Assembly (NCBI RefSeq): GCF_023715785.1
Contig: NZ_JAMBOX010000008.1
Span: 173,320 to 237,319 of the forward strand
Direction: 5' to 3'
DNA length: 64,000 bases
DNA from: Neobacillus niacini
GTDB lineage: Bacteria > Bacillota > Bacilli > Bacillales > Cytobacillaceae
The notes below the pieces were generated by a model that searched no databases, had not been told where the DNA came from, and saw only the letters and a list, made by a program, of their open reading frames with translations. This document shows, one piece after another, positions 37,313 to 45,605 of the stretch. Both the position numbers and the translations under genes were made by a program. The stretch's first letter is position 1, and each line of letters begins with the position of its first letter.

Positions 37313-38710
37313 CTAAACCCAGCCAAATAATCTAGCAACAGTAGCTGTAAGGAATGTGACACCGATGGCGATCACTGTTGGAATCGCAAAGGACATAAAG
37401 GTCCATTTTTTACTTTTGGTTTCTTTATAAATATTAAATAGTGTTGTTCCGCACGGATAGTGCAATAACGAAAACAACATCATATTTAAAGCCGTTAACC
37501 AGGTCCAGCCATGGTCGATAAACACTTGCTTTAACTTGCCTAAATCCTCAATTTCCAGCATGGCCCCTTGAGATAAATAGGCCATGATCAGGATTGGGAC
37601 GACAATTTCGTTGGCAGGCAGCCCCAGGATAAAGGCAGCCATGATAAATCCATCCATTCCCAAAGCCTTTCCAAATGGATCGAGGAAGTTAATAAAATAC
37701 ATTAAGATACTTGTATCGCCAATAAACACATTAGCCAAAATCCATGTGATAATCGATGCCGGTGCCGCTACGATAACGGCTCTTTTTAAAACATTCCAAG
37801 CTTTATCAATACTTGCTCTTACGATGGTATTGATAATCTTTGGCCTTCTGAAGGGAGGAAGCTCCAGTGTGTAATGCGAGGGAACCCCTTTTAAAGCCGT
37901 TTTAGAAAGTACCCAGGAAACCGTTAAAGTAACAACTATTCCAAAAAGGACAAACCCCATTAATATACCTGCTGTTGCTAATGTACCTGCTGCACCAGCA
38001 AAACCAGCTGTCATGAAAAGCGATGCTAATAAAATCAACGTTGGCCATCTTCCATTACATGGGACAAAGTTATTGGTTAATATCGCCAGCATCCTCTCTC
38101 TTGGTGATTCGATAATTCTTGTCGACATAATCGCTGCTGCGTTACAGCCAAACCCCATTGCCATAGTGAGTGATTGCTTTCCATGCCCGCCAGTCCGTTT
38201 AAATAAACGGTCCATGTTAAAGGCCACCCTTGGCAAGTATCCATAATTCTCTAATAAGGCAAAAATCGGGAAAAAGATGGCCATTGGCGGCAGCATGACG
38301 CTTATTACCCAGCCTGTTCCTCTAAACAACCCAAGAATCAGTATTCCATGCAGCCATTCTGGTGCATGGATGGCCTGAAAGCCCGCTGTTAGTTTTCCTT
38401 CTGCCCAGCCGAAGCCCTCGGCAATCATCGAAGAAGGTACATTTGCCCCCGCAATGGTAATGTAAAATACGACCCCAAGCATGAGCAGCATAATCGGAAA
38501 ACCTAAGATTCGTGAAGTAAAGATTGCATCCAAGGCATCCGAGCGGTTGGCCTTTCCCTTCTGATAACTTACTGCTTCCTTACATAACGATTTACTTGCA
38601 GCATAAATACTGCTGACAATATCATCCCTGATATCTGTTTTTATAGTTGATTTTCCCTCATTGATTAAACTCTCTAATGATTTACGAATTAATGGCGTTT
38701 CCGAATTCAT
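37313..38710 (-). CDS. feoB: FeoB membrane domain (split ferrous iron transporter)
   Basis: 465 aa. An N-terminal cytoplasmic segment precedes about eight membrane spans with the two Gate regions and the iron-path cysteines: FRGTGWVISVMLPPMAIFF, MGFGCNAAAIMSTRI and NNFVPCNGRWPTLI. The GTPase domain is a separate upstream gene that overlaps this start by 29 bp in another frame. The start ATG at 38710 has its own GAGGTGA ribosome site 7 bases upstream, which favours a genuine two-gene FeoB over a frameshift. Imports Fe2+ across the inner membrane together with the GTPase and FeoA. Confidence 0.92.
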   Translation of the reverse strand: MNSETPLIRKSLESLINEGKSTIKTDIRDDIVSSIYAASKSLCKEAVSYQKGKANRSDALDAIFTSRILGFPIMLLMLGVVFYITIAGANVPSSMIAEGFGWAEGKLTAGFQAIHAPEWLHGILILGLFRGTGWVISVMLPPMAIFFPIFALLENYGYLPRVAFNMDRLFKRTGGHGKQSLTMAMGFGCNAAAIMSTRIIESPRERMLAILTNNFVPCNGRWPTLILLASLFMTAGFAGAAGTLATAGILMGFVLFGIVVTLTVSWVLSKTALKGVPSHYTLELPPFRRPKIINTIVRASIDKAWNVLKRAVIVAAPASIITWILANVFIGDTSILMYFINFLDPFGKALGMDGFIMAAFILGLPANEIVVPILIMAYLSQGAMLEIEDLGKLKQVFIDHGWTWLTALNMMLFSLLHYPCGTTLFNIYKETKSKKWTFMSFAIPTVIAIGVTFLTATVARLFGWV

Positions 38711-39407
38711 ATGACTTCACCTCTCTTCCTTTCATCTGTATTTGCTCGTGGAGCTTCTTTAATAACGCATCATCTCCATCTAACAGTCTCAGTGCCATCC
38801 ACCTTGATGGATAATCATGACCAATCAACTCTCTAACCCTGGATTCCAACTTTTTTATTTGTTCTTCAATTTCCGGCTGATAGGTCATTCGATAGGGCTT
38901 TGTTTGGATATCGCCCCTCAGCAGCCTTGCTATTGTATCAAGTAAAGTATCGATTCCTTGTTTATTTCGTGCCGATATCTTTACAACAGGGACACCGAGC
39001 TTAGACGATAGTTTACCTTCATCTATCACAATCCCTTTTTTCTCTGCTTCATCAATGAGATTAATACAAATAATTACCTTATCTGTCATCTCTAAAACTT
39101 GGAGGGCTAGATTAAGATTTCGTTCCATTGATGTACCATCTACGACTACCAATGTAGCATCTGGCTGTTCAAACACAATATAGTCCCTTGCTACTTCTTC
39201 ATCAGTTGAGTTAGAGAACAACGAATATGTTCCGGGTAAATCGATAAGCAGATACTCTTGTCCTTGATACTGAACGTTTCCTTCTGCATGAACGACTGTC
39301 TTACCTGGCCAATTACCTGTATGCTGTTTTAATCCTGTTAAGGTGTTAAATAATGTACTTTTTCCCGTATTTGGGTTACCTGCAAGAGCAATTTTCTTTA
39401 CGTTCAC
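38682..39407 (-). CDS. feoB: FeoB GTPase domain (split)
   Basis: 241 aa. G1 GNPNTGKST (residues 10-18), G3 DLPG near 58, G4 NLID near 117 and G5 SARN near 148, followed by a helical GDI-like tail to the end; no membrane span. This is the soluble half of FeoB. GTG start at 39407 abuts the feoA stop, with AGGAGGT before it. The protein ends in GNAINS exactly where the membrane-domain gene begins. Confidence 0.93.
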   Translation of the reverse strand: MNVKKIALAGNPNTGKSTLFNTLTGLKQHTGNWPGKTVVHAEGNVQYQGQEYLLIDLPGTYSLFSNSTDEEVARDYIVFEQPDATLVVVDGTSMERNLNLALQVLEMTDKVIICINLIDEAEKKGIVIDEGKLSSKLGVPVVKISARNKQGIDTLLDTIARLLRGDIQTKPYRMTYQPEIEEQIKKLESRVRELIGHDYPSRWMALRLLDGDDALLKKLHEQIQMKGREVKSYEFGNAINS

Positions 39408-39662
39408 TTAGGCACCTCCTAATACTTCACCCAGAATTTTTGAACTTTCCTCATGCCGAAGCGCTACAGTTGTGTCACTAACCCGAAAGGCCGTAGGATC
39501 TCCTAATGGACTTCTTTGAAGCACCGATACCTCTGCACCTTTTACAAAACCTAAATCCAATAATCTTCTTCTCATAACCCCTTCTAGCTTTAACTCTTGG
39601 ATAACAAAGAGTTCCCCGGTTGAACAGTCAGACAACGGCTTTAACACTTTGGACAAATGCAT
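39408..39662 (-). CDS. feoA: FeoA, ferrous iron transport accessory protein
   Basis: 84 aa with the SH3-like FeoA fold: LRLEG-type helix here as LKLEGVMRRRLLDLGFVKGA, then VSVLQRSPLGDP and FRVSDTTVALRHEES. It stimulates FeoB. First gene of the feoA-feoB-feoB operon, with stop and next start abutting, so expression is coupled. Confidence 0.93.
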   Translation of the reverse strand: MHLSKVLKPLSDCSTGELFVIQELKLEGVMRRRLLDLGFVKGAEVSVLQRSPLGDPTAFRVSDTTVALRHEESSKILGEVLGGA

Positions 39663-39700
39663 GTTTTACTCCTCCCCTTCCTCTTCGCAAATTAATATTT

Positions 39701-39741
39701 CCCTTAAGAATAAATGTTGACCAAGGGAAAATTTAAGGGTA
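39701..39741. promoter_or_regulatory. Candidate metalloregulator sites upstream of feoA
   Basis: CCCTTAA at 39701-39707 (in CCCTTAAG) and TTAAGGG at 39733-39739 are inverted copies 25 bp apart, 40-80 bp before the feoA start. They resemble cores of DtxR/MntR-type boxes, and the decamer TTTAAGGGTA recurs upstream of pfeT. Binding is untested. Confidence 0.4.
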
Positions 39742-39787
39742 AAAAAATATACATCCACCTATAGCTGATTATGGCCCCTCACTTTCA

Positions 39788-39926
39788 CTATTGAATTTTT
39801 TGGTTGTGATTTGACTGGGTCTTGTTAATGATTGATCGATAATCTTCTTTGTTTATCACACCGAAAACCTTACAAAGATAGGCATTTACGATAATTTTCT
39901 TTTTGATCCGTTTAGATAAAAACATG
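39788..39926 (-). pseudogene. Possible frameshifted small basic ORF
   Basis: An ATG at 39926 opens MFLSKRIKK. In the adjacent frame the sequence continues IIVNAYLCKVFGVINKEDY and ends at 39788. The frames meet at a run of six A; removing one base would give a basic protein of 45 aa. It may be a remnant, a sequencing slip or chance. The remaining 39742-40188 carries only promoter-like AT-rich DNA. Confidence 0.22.
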
Positions 39927-40188
39927 TTAAATCAACTCACTTTATTTAAATTATATTTTCCATTTTCAAAATGTTTCCTTAGACCAAAAAAAATTCATTA
40001 ATAAAATTTTATTTTACACACCCAATTTTCTCTCCTTAATTCATGATTGAAATCCTATTGAGAATATTTGGTTAATTCTGTATAATGTTGATAATAATAT
40101 TTTACCTCGCGCAACTTTTTAAGTCCAGCGAAAGAAATAAAGTTTGTGTAAATTTTTTTAGATTAACGAAAGGTTGGGTGTTCACTAC

Positions 40189-40599
40189 ATGGCTTCATCT
40201 GTAATGAAACAATATTTAAAGCAAATGTATTTACTTGCAGATGCCACTGACCGAGTTGTCCCGTCGCAATTAGCAAATGTTCTTGGTGTTAATCCAGCTA
40301 CTGTTTCTAAAATGGTAAGGAAACTTTCCAATCAAGGATGGGTGAAATTTGAGCATTACGGGAGAGTTTATCTTACATGTGAGGGAAAAAAATTAGGCAA
40401 GACCCTTGTGGAACATAGTGAGGTGTTAGAACAATTCTTTAACATTATAAGAGTGGAAGACGACTCGATGTGGAATGAAACAAATGACCTAGAATTCTAT
40501 ATTAGCCCTAACCTTATACAAAAGATCGAAATCCTTACACAATACTTTCACCAGGACACATCTAGAATCCAATCATTTAACCGGTTTTGCAGTCAATAA
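40189..40599 (+). CDS. DtxR/MntR-family metalloregulator
   Basis: 136 aa from the ATG at 40189; a TTG at 40174 is in frame but has no spaced ribosome site. The N-terminal winged helix shows QYLKQMYLLADATDRV, then LANVLGVNPATVSKMVRKL (recognition helix near 35-52), and GRVYLTCEGKKLGKTLVEH leads into the dimerisation helices. A short C-terminus without an SH3-like domain is the MntR type. Divergent from feoAB, so it probably senses Fe2+ or Mn2+ and controls the iron genes around it. Confidence 0.83.
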   Translation: MASSVMKQYLKQMYLLADATDRVVPSQLANVLGVNPATVSKMVRKLSNQGWVKFEHYGRVYLTCEGKKLGKTLVEHSEVLEQFFNIIRVEDDSMWNETNDLEFYISPNLIQKIEILTQYFHQDTSRIQSFNRFCSQ

Positions 40600-40653
40600 T
40601 TTTCGCATCCTAATAAAAAAGGAGAAATAGTTGACTATTCCTCCTTTCCTAGC

Positions 40654-40875
40654 TTATTTTAATTGTAACTCAGCAATCATATCTTCTAAGCGCTCTTTTT
40701 GAGCTACTAATTCCTCCATAGAAGGCTGATAAGAAGCCGCTGCTTGCTGGAACGCCGCTTTCGGCTGGACCAAACGATGTAGCTGTCCGCTATTTTGCTC
40801 ATATAAACGGTAGCCTACAGCACCTACAACTGTTCCAGATAAAAATCCCATTAAAAAGTCTCTGTTAAATGCCAT
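40654..40875 (-). CDS. Small glycine-zipper membrane protein of the HMA2/P-ATPase operon
   Basis: 73 aa from the ATG at 40875, with GGAGGAAA 8 bases upstream. A single membrane helix near residues 7-24 contains G10xxxG14xxxG18 plus G21, a glycine zipper. A polar Gln/Ala-rich linker and an acidic, coiled-coil-like C-terminus (MEELVAQKERLEDMIAEL) follow. Last gene of the five-gene operon. The helix resembles YtxH-type proteins. In ferrosome loci small membrane-anchored proteins accompany the P1B-6 ATPase; similarity to those (FezA) is suggested by context only. Confidence 0.6.
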   Translation of the reverse strand: MAFNRDFLMGFLSGTVVGAVGYRLYEQNSGQLHRLVQPKAAFQQAAASYQPSMEELVAQKERLEDMIAELQLK

Positions 40876-40918
40876 CTTCGTTTCCTCCAATTTCTTTTTT
40901 TATTGCGTATATATACAT

Positions 40919-41521
40919 TCATACAAGCCTGTATGAAGACATACCAGATAAGACTGGTTTATTAGATTGCATATCATGCAGCAGCTCCAAGACGTTTACC
41001 GCCCAAGTAATCATTGCTCCATGCAGCATATTAGCGGGACCAAGAGACGCTAAGCTTAAAATACCTGTAATTATATCAGGATGGCGAAATTTGTTTTGTG
41101 TGCCATGTGATAAAACCGCATATCCAGTTGCAATAACCGCGCCATATACTAAGGCTGTTGGCTGTTTGAATGATGTACCTTGAATATAGGCAAGCAGCAG
41201 TAAACCACCAGCGATGAGAGATCGAACGAAACTTCCCCGCACATTCGGTGTAATTTTACTCATAACATAGTTAAATGGAAGAGAAGGTTGAGAATAAAAA
41301 AATAGTAATACACATTTTAACAGCTGGTTTCGTGAAATCTCATCAGCTTCGTAATGAATGAGCATGGTCTGGATAATAGGCTGAATTCGTACATCTTGAA
41401 CCCCTCTTAAAGAAGTGAACATCATTTTAATTTCTTCTTGTTCATGGTAAGCACTTAACATCGGTATATATAACCGTAATCGTCCAGGAATATCATGCAA
41501 AATATACATTTTAGGGTCCAT
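40919..41521 (-). CDS. HMA2-like domain membrane protein
   Basis: 200 aa from the ATG at 41521 (GGGAGGG about 10 bases upstream), 4 bp after the ATPase stop. An N-terminal ferredoxin-like module carries HDIPGRLR (residues 9-16) and the pattern strand-helix-strand (VQDVRIQPIIQTMLIHYEAD), but no CxxC metal site. Two or three hydrophobic helices follow between about 105 and 185 (RSLIAGGLLLLAYIQG; GILSLASLGPANMLHGAMIT). Probably works with the ATPase in metal handling. The family name is given from the HxxPGRxR pattern. Confidence 0.68.
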   Translation of the reverse strand: MDPKMYILHDIPGRLRLYIPMLSAYHEQEEIKMMFTSLRGVQDVRIQPIIQTMLIHYEADEISRNQLLKCVLLFFYSQPSLPFNYVMSKITPNVRGSFVRSLIAGGLLLLAYIQGTSFKQPTALVYGAVIATGYAVLSHGTQNKFRHPDIITGILSLASLGPANMLHGAMITWAVNVLELLHDMQSNKPVLSGMSSYRLV

Positions 41522-41525
41522 GTTG

Positions 41526-43622
41526 CTAATTCCCTCCCCATAAAATTCTTGCACTATTGAGTACCACACCAATCGTTGCTGTGTTATGAATCGCTGCACA
41601 TACAATAGGTGAAATGATACCGAATGCTCCTAATAAAATCGCACCTCCATTAATTAAAAAAGTAGCAAAGAAATTCTGTTTAATAATATTCATGGTTTTC
41701 TTTGATAATCCCACTAATTGTGGCAGGACTTCTGGATTATCGGAAGTAATGATAATATCACTTGCTTCACAAGCAATATCTGTCCTTTTACCTCCCATCG
41801 TGACGCCTATGTTCGCATGTGCTAAAGCAGGAGCATCATTAATTCCATCTCCTACCATCATAACTGTACTATTCCGTCTATATTGTTTAACAAACTTCGC
41901 TTTATCTTCTGGCAAGGTTTCTGCATGGTACCAATTGAGCCTTAGGCGCTTAGCCATCTCCCTTGCCACGTTTCTTTTATCTCCCGTTAACATTATGATG
42001 TCTTGAATGCCTTGAAGACGTAAATCCTCCACTGCTCGATGCATACCAGAACGTATTCGATCAAAGATACTGATGATCCCAATAAGCGTTTTGTCATAGG
42101 CAACATAAATAAAGTTCTCATCTTTATGTTCCGATTCAAGATAATTGACCATCTTAATCTTTAATTCTTTCATAAATCGGAGACTGCCGACCACAATTTG
42201 TTTCCCATGCAGGAAGGTCGAAATCCCTTTGCCAATTACCATATCTAACCCCGCACTTTCATCTCGTGCAGGAATATCAACTTTCCACTCTTTTGCTTGG
42301 TTGATAATTGCATCGGCAATAGGATGGGAAGAATTTTTTTCTGCAATGGCTGCTAATCGAATGACATCTTCTTGTTCAAAACCGTCCAATGGGATTACTT
42401 GTTGTACAATGGGTGCTCCTTCTGTGATCGTCCCAGTTTTATCTAAAATAACCGTTTCTAAATGAGACATATCTTCAATGTAATTACTCCCTTTTACGAT
42501 TGCACCTTGTTTTGCTGCTTTGCCTATTGCCGCATATAGGGCAGTAGCAGTTGAAAGCTTTATTCCACATATAAAGTCTATGACCAGCATGTTCATTGCC
42601 CGATTCATATCTCTTGTTAATAAAAGGGTGAGAAATGCAAGCCCAAAGGAAACAGGAACCATTTTTTCTGATAGTGAATTTGCAATGTTTTGGATAGGAG
42701 CTTGTTTTTCTTGCGCTTCTTCCAGAAGTTGAATGATTCGTGATAGAGCCGTATCTTCTCCGACTTTTTCCACAAGAATAGTAAGCTGGCCATGCTGTAA
42801 GATACTTCCGGCATAAACTTGTTGTCCTTCAAACTTTTCCTTCGGCATGTATTCCCCTGTGAGGGAAGATTCATCTACGGTTCCCTGCCCCTTAGATACA
42901 GTCCCATCAACAGGTATTTTCTCACCTGTATAGACAATAATGCTATCTTCTTGCCGAACCTGACTCAGTTCTACCTTTTCCTCAATCCCTTGTTCGTTTA
43001 CTTTCCATGCAAAGTTTATATCTAGGTCCATTATAGAATGAATGTACTCCTTGGTTTTTTCTGAGGTGTATTCTGTCAGCCATTCACTAATCGTGGACAT
43101 AATGGTAATGACAAGGGCAGACCCAGGGTTTTTGGTATAGATAGACGCAAAAATAGAAGTTGCTGTTAAGGTGTTTGCGTTTGCTTTCCTTGCTTTCATT
43201 AGGTTAAGGAACCCATCCTTAATTACGTCAATCGATGTTAAAATAGATATGATATTCGCAGACCAGATTGATACCGTTTTTACTATTAGTGGAAACGAAC
43301 TTTTTTGGATGTACCAGTTTGCTAGAAACATAGCTGTACAAGCTGCAACAGGCACAAGCTTTCTCCAGCTAGAAAGGCAAACTCGAACTTGTTCTTTTTC
43401 CTTCTGCAAGATTAATTGCTGAAGATACTTTTGAAGAGTCGTAACAGATAAGGTAGTGTGGTGATAGACAAGTACGCTTTTTGTAAGATGATTGTATGTA
43501 GCTGAATATACTTGTGGAAGTAATCTAATGAAATATTCAATCAATGCAGGTTTCATTGAACTAGTTAAATGAAATCGGGTTCGACCTGGTAAGGAGTGAA
43601 CCACGCTCACCGCACTATACAT
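41526..43622 (-). CDS. P1B-type ATPase with non-canonical ICG metal motif (P1B-6/FezB-like)
   Basis: 698 aa; ATG at 43622 with AGAGG upstream, 4 bp after the preceding gene. An N-terminal HMA2-like module has HSLPGRTR (9-16). Catalytic parts are complete: LTGE near 254, DKTGT with Asp394, SHP in AEKNSSHPIADAI and GDGINDAPAL. The membrane metal motif, normally CPC followed by LSTP, reads FICGIKLSTATA (about 349-360). Replacement of CPx by xC(A/G)xKLST is, as far as I recall, the mark of the P1B-6 group that includes FezB of ferrosomes. Iron is thus the inferred substrate. Its neighbours all carry the same PGR module. Confidence 0.78.
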   Translation of the reverse strand: MYSAVSVVHSLPGRTRFHLTSSMKPALIEYFIRLLPQVYSATYNHLTKSVLVYHHTTLSVTTLQKYLQQLILQKEKEQVRVCLSSWRKLVPVAACTAMFLANWYIQKSSFPLIVKTVSIWSANIISILTSIDVIKDGFLNLMKARKANANTLTATSIFASIYTKNPGSALVITIMSTISEWLTEYTSEKTKEYIHSIMDLDINFAWKVNEQGIEEKVELSQVRQEDSIIVYTGEKIPVDGTVSKGQGTVDESSLTGEYMPKEKFEGQQVYAGSILQHGQLTILVEKVGEDTALSRIIQLLEEAQEKQAPIQNIANSLSEKMVPVSFGLAFLTLLLTRDMNRAMNMLVIDFICGIKLSTATALYAAIGKAAKQGAIVKGSNYIEDMSHLETVILDKTGTITEGAPIVQQVIPLDGFEQEDVIRLAAIAEKNSSHPIADAIINQAKEWKVDIPARDESAGLDMVIGKGISTFLHGKQIVVGSLRFMKELKIKMVNYLESEHKDENFIYVAYDKTLIGIISIFDRIRSGMHRAVEDLRLQGIQDIIMLTGDKRNVAREMAKRLRLNWYHAETLPEDKAKFVKQYRRNSTVMMVGDGINDAPALAHANIGVTMGGKRTDIACEASDIIITSDNPEVLPQLVGLSKKTMNIIKQNFFATFLINGGAILLGAFGIISPIVCAAIHNTATIGVVLNSARILWGGN

Positions 43623-43626
43623 GTGA

Positions 43627-44151
43627 TTAACCTCTTTCTTTTTGTTTAATGATGCTATACGCCCAATAAAATAAACTGGCTGAGAAAGCAGGAGTGTTAC
43701 TAAAAGCATGAATTCCTTTTCCTAATAAAAACAATACAAATAAGCTATCGAAATCTGCAAAGCCATTTGTTTGCCTTTTAATTCCAGTATCGACGATCCC
43801 AAGGGTTTTCTGCATCCCTCTCATTAAAGCTGCATCTGCATTCAGAAGGGCATCTGATGCAGTTTGGACAATAAACTGCAGTAAATCATCTAATTCTTGT
43901 TGACTAATATGGGGAACCACGAAATGCAGTGTAAGACTTCCTGTTATCGCTGAAGCTTGGGAGGATAAGACTAAAGGACTTTTAACAATTTGATTACTTA
44001 GAGCCTTAGCCACTATTTCGTTTTTCCAGCTGTCACTTTGAAGCCGTAACCTTCCAGGCATGGCATGCAACACTTTCACCTTTTGGTCCCGAAACTGAGA
44101 CATTATTTTTGGAGCTACTAAGGATGCTCCTAATCCAATAATGGTGGACAT
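43627..44151 (-). CDS. HMA2-like domain protein with terminal membrane segments
   Basis: 174 aa from the ATG at 44151; an in-frame GTG at 44166 overlaps the AAGGAG site. A hydrophobic N-terminus (STIIGLGASLVAPKIM) precedes the module HAMPGRLRLQSDSW, with the second strand GSLTLHFVVPH and a helix from ISQQELDDLL. The C-terminus has another hydrophobic helix (GIHAFSNTPAFSASLFYWAY). No cysteine pair. Encoded between the other PGR-module genes, 4 bp before the ATPase start. A role as metal-binding or assembly partner is inference. Confidence 0.65.
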   Translation of the reverse strand: MSTIIGLGASLVAPKIMSQFRDQKVKVLHAMPGRLRLQSDSWKNEIVAKALSNQIVKSPLVLSSQASAITGSLTLHFVVPHISQQELDDLLQFIVQTASDALLNADAALMRGMQKTLGIVDTGIKRQTNGFADFDSLFVLFLLGKGIHAFSNTPAFSASLFYWAYSIIKQKERG

Positions 44152-44169
44152 CAAGTTTAAAATCACTCC

Positions 44170-44484
44170 TTACTGCAAAAATTCTGTTGTGTATACTTGC
44201 TCAAGTATCTGAAACCAGGATTCCAGTTCATGATTTTCTGTTACGTGGTTGGCATCATACGTAATCACAACACTTCCGGTAATCTCTGTGAAGTTTACTG
44301 AAAACACGAAAGGCTGTGTGTTTAATTCATCTATTATTCTTTCAATCAGATCGCCGTTCTTTATCCATCGGGAAGATTGAAGACGAATTCGTCCAGGAAC
44401 AAAATGAACCATTTTAATATCATATTTCTTAAGTTTTTTTTCTATATTTTTAACAAAGATCATTTCTGTAATTTTTCCCAACAT
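44170..44484 (-). CDS. HMA2-like domain protein, soluble
   Basis: 104 aa from the ATG at 44484 (GGAG 9 bases upstream; ATG 44499 is also possible). Contains the module HFVPGRIRLQSSRW and the strand TEITGSVVITYDA, followed by an amphipathic C-terminal helix. It closely parallels the module of the next gene (both have PGR[IL]RLQS and ITGS), indicating duplication. First gene of the operon; a DtxR-like palindrome lies about 40 bp upstream. Confidence 0.65.
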   Translation of the reverse strand: MLGKITEMIFVKNIEKKLKKYDIKMVHFVPGRIRLQSSRWIKNGDLIERIIDELNTQPFVFSVNFTEITGSVVITYDANHVTENHELESWFQILEQVYTTEFLQ

Positions 44485-44524
44485 TTTCCACGACTCCATT
44501 GTTTTTTAAATCATAACAAAAAAG

Positions 44525-44538
44525 TTGCATTAAGGCAA
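44525..44538. promoter_or_regulatory. Palindrome resembling an MntR/DtxR box
   Basis: TTGCATTAAGGCAA is a near-perfect inverted repeat (TTGC...GCAA around a TTAA centre) similar to TTTGCCTTAAGGAAA-type MntR operators. It sits just upstream of the first gene of the HMA2/P-ATPase operon. Confidence 0.45.
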
Positions 44539-44650
44539 TATTAACTGTAAAAATATTTACAATATTATAATCATTGGAATTTTAATAGGAATTTACCAAT
44601 TTTTTTAATTATATAAGCGTTTTACGTTCTATCATATTCATCTAACTTAT

Positions 44651-44761
44651 TCATTCTGGTACCGTTACATCCACGCCGCCCAGTTTAAAGATCTCTGCCA
44701 TTTCTTTATTTTTTAAATCCAATGCGTATCTCAATTTAGTTAAAATATCGTTATTATCCAT
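44651..44761 (-). pseudogene. Truncated DUF1456 (YehS-family) remnant
   Basis: 36 codons starting at an ATG behind AAAGG: MDNNDILTKLRYALDLKNKE then FKLGGVDVTVPE and a stop. This matches the first repeat of DUF1456 proteins, which are normally about 150 aa, so the gene is cut after its first quarter. The rest of 44539-44816 shows no gene. Confidence 0.55.
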
Positions 44762-44816
44762 AAATGACCTTTATTGTAAAACTTCCGATTGTTCTCTAAA
44801 AGGCCGTCACCATAGA

Positions 44817-45605
44817 TCATGTTCGATTTTCGCTTTTAAGTATTTTCTCACCGCGTTTGCTTTTGAAAAAGTATGCGGTGATCCATGCGGTTATCGGGAT
44901 AATAAGGGCAACCCCAATCCCCGCGCAAAGTATGGTAATGATTTCAGAACTGAAAATTTTTGAATTGATGATTTCGCCAAATGAATAGGTTAAATCTTTA
45001 AATAGGATAAGCAATGCCAAGTAGGATCCAAAGAAGGCAAAGAATAACGTATTGGCACTTGTTCCTAATATATCCCGCCCGATACTTATGCCAAAGGTAA
45101 ATAGATCTTTCCTGCTAATGTCTGGATGATGGTGTAAGGCTTCTCGCATGGGAGAGGAAATTGCCATGGCCGTATCGGTAATTGCTCCAATCGTACTCAT
45201 AATAATCACAGAAGCTGCGATCTTGACAAAATCTACCCCTATCTCAAGGGAAAACATCCCAAGTTCTTCTAATTCTTCTATACCAAACCCCTGAATCATC
45301 GCCTTTTCGGTCATCATCACGATAAAAAGTAGCAAAATGACGATTGTCATGATACTCGAAACGAAGGCAGGGATGGTTTTGCTATTCACTTCGTTGATAT
45401 AAAAAAGATTGATACAGCTTATAAAGGTAGAGGCAATCAAAGTAAAGATGATTGGGTCCGCCTTTGGTATCGTCAAAATTAGAATCGTAATAAGGAGCAC
45501 GATAAAGTTGAAGAACAAAGCAAAAAAGGACCGTGCCCCGTTTTTTCCGCCAATAAGAATCATCAAAATCAATAAAATGGTTCCCAGCCACATTAATACA
45601 TTCAT
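44817..45605 (-). CDS. YibE/F-family membrane protein (second)
   Basis: 262 aa, about seven membrane spans. YibE/F signatures: STIGAITDTAMAISSPMREA near 140 and GRDILGTSANTLFFAFFGSY near 180. The family's function is unknown. It overlaps the upstream YibE/F gene by 4 bp; such pairs are common in Gram-positives and probably form a heteromeric complex. A terminator was not obvious. Confidence 0.85.
   Translation of the reverse strand: MNVLMWLGTILLILMILIGGKNGARSFFALFFNFIVLLITILILTIPKADPIIFTLIASTFISCINLFYINEVNSKTIPAFVSSIMTIVILLLFIVMMTEKAMIQGFGIEELEELGMFSLEIGVDFVKIAASVIIMSTIGAITDTAMAISSPMREALHHHPDISRKDLFTFGISIGRDILGTSANTLFFAFFGSYLALLILFKDLTYSFGEIINSKIFSSEIITILCAGIGVALIIPITAWITAYFFKSKRGEKILKSENRT

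Noticed and set aside
38682..38710. FeoB as a frameshifted single gene
   Set aside because: The second gene has its own spaced ribosome site and ATG, and the first ends cleanly; a split FeoB is more likely.
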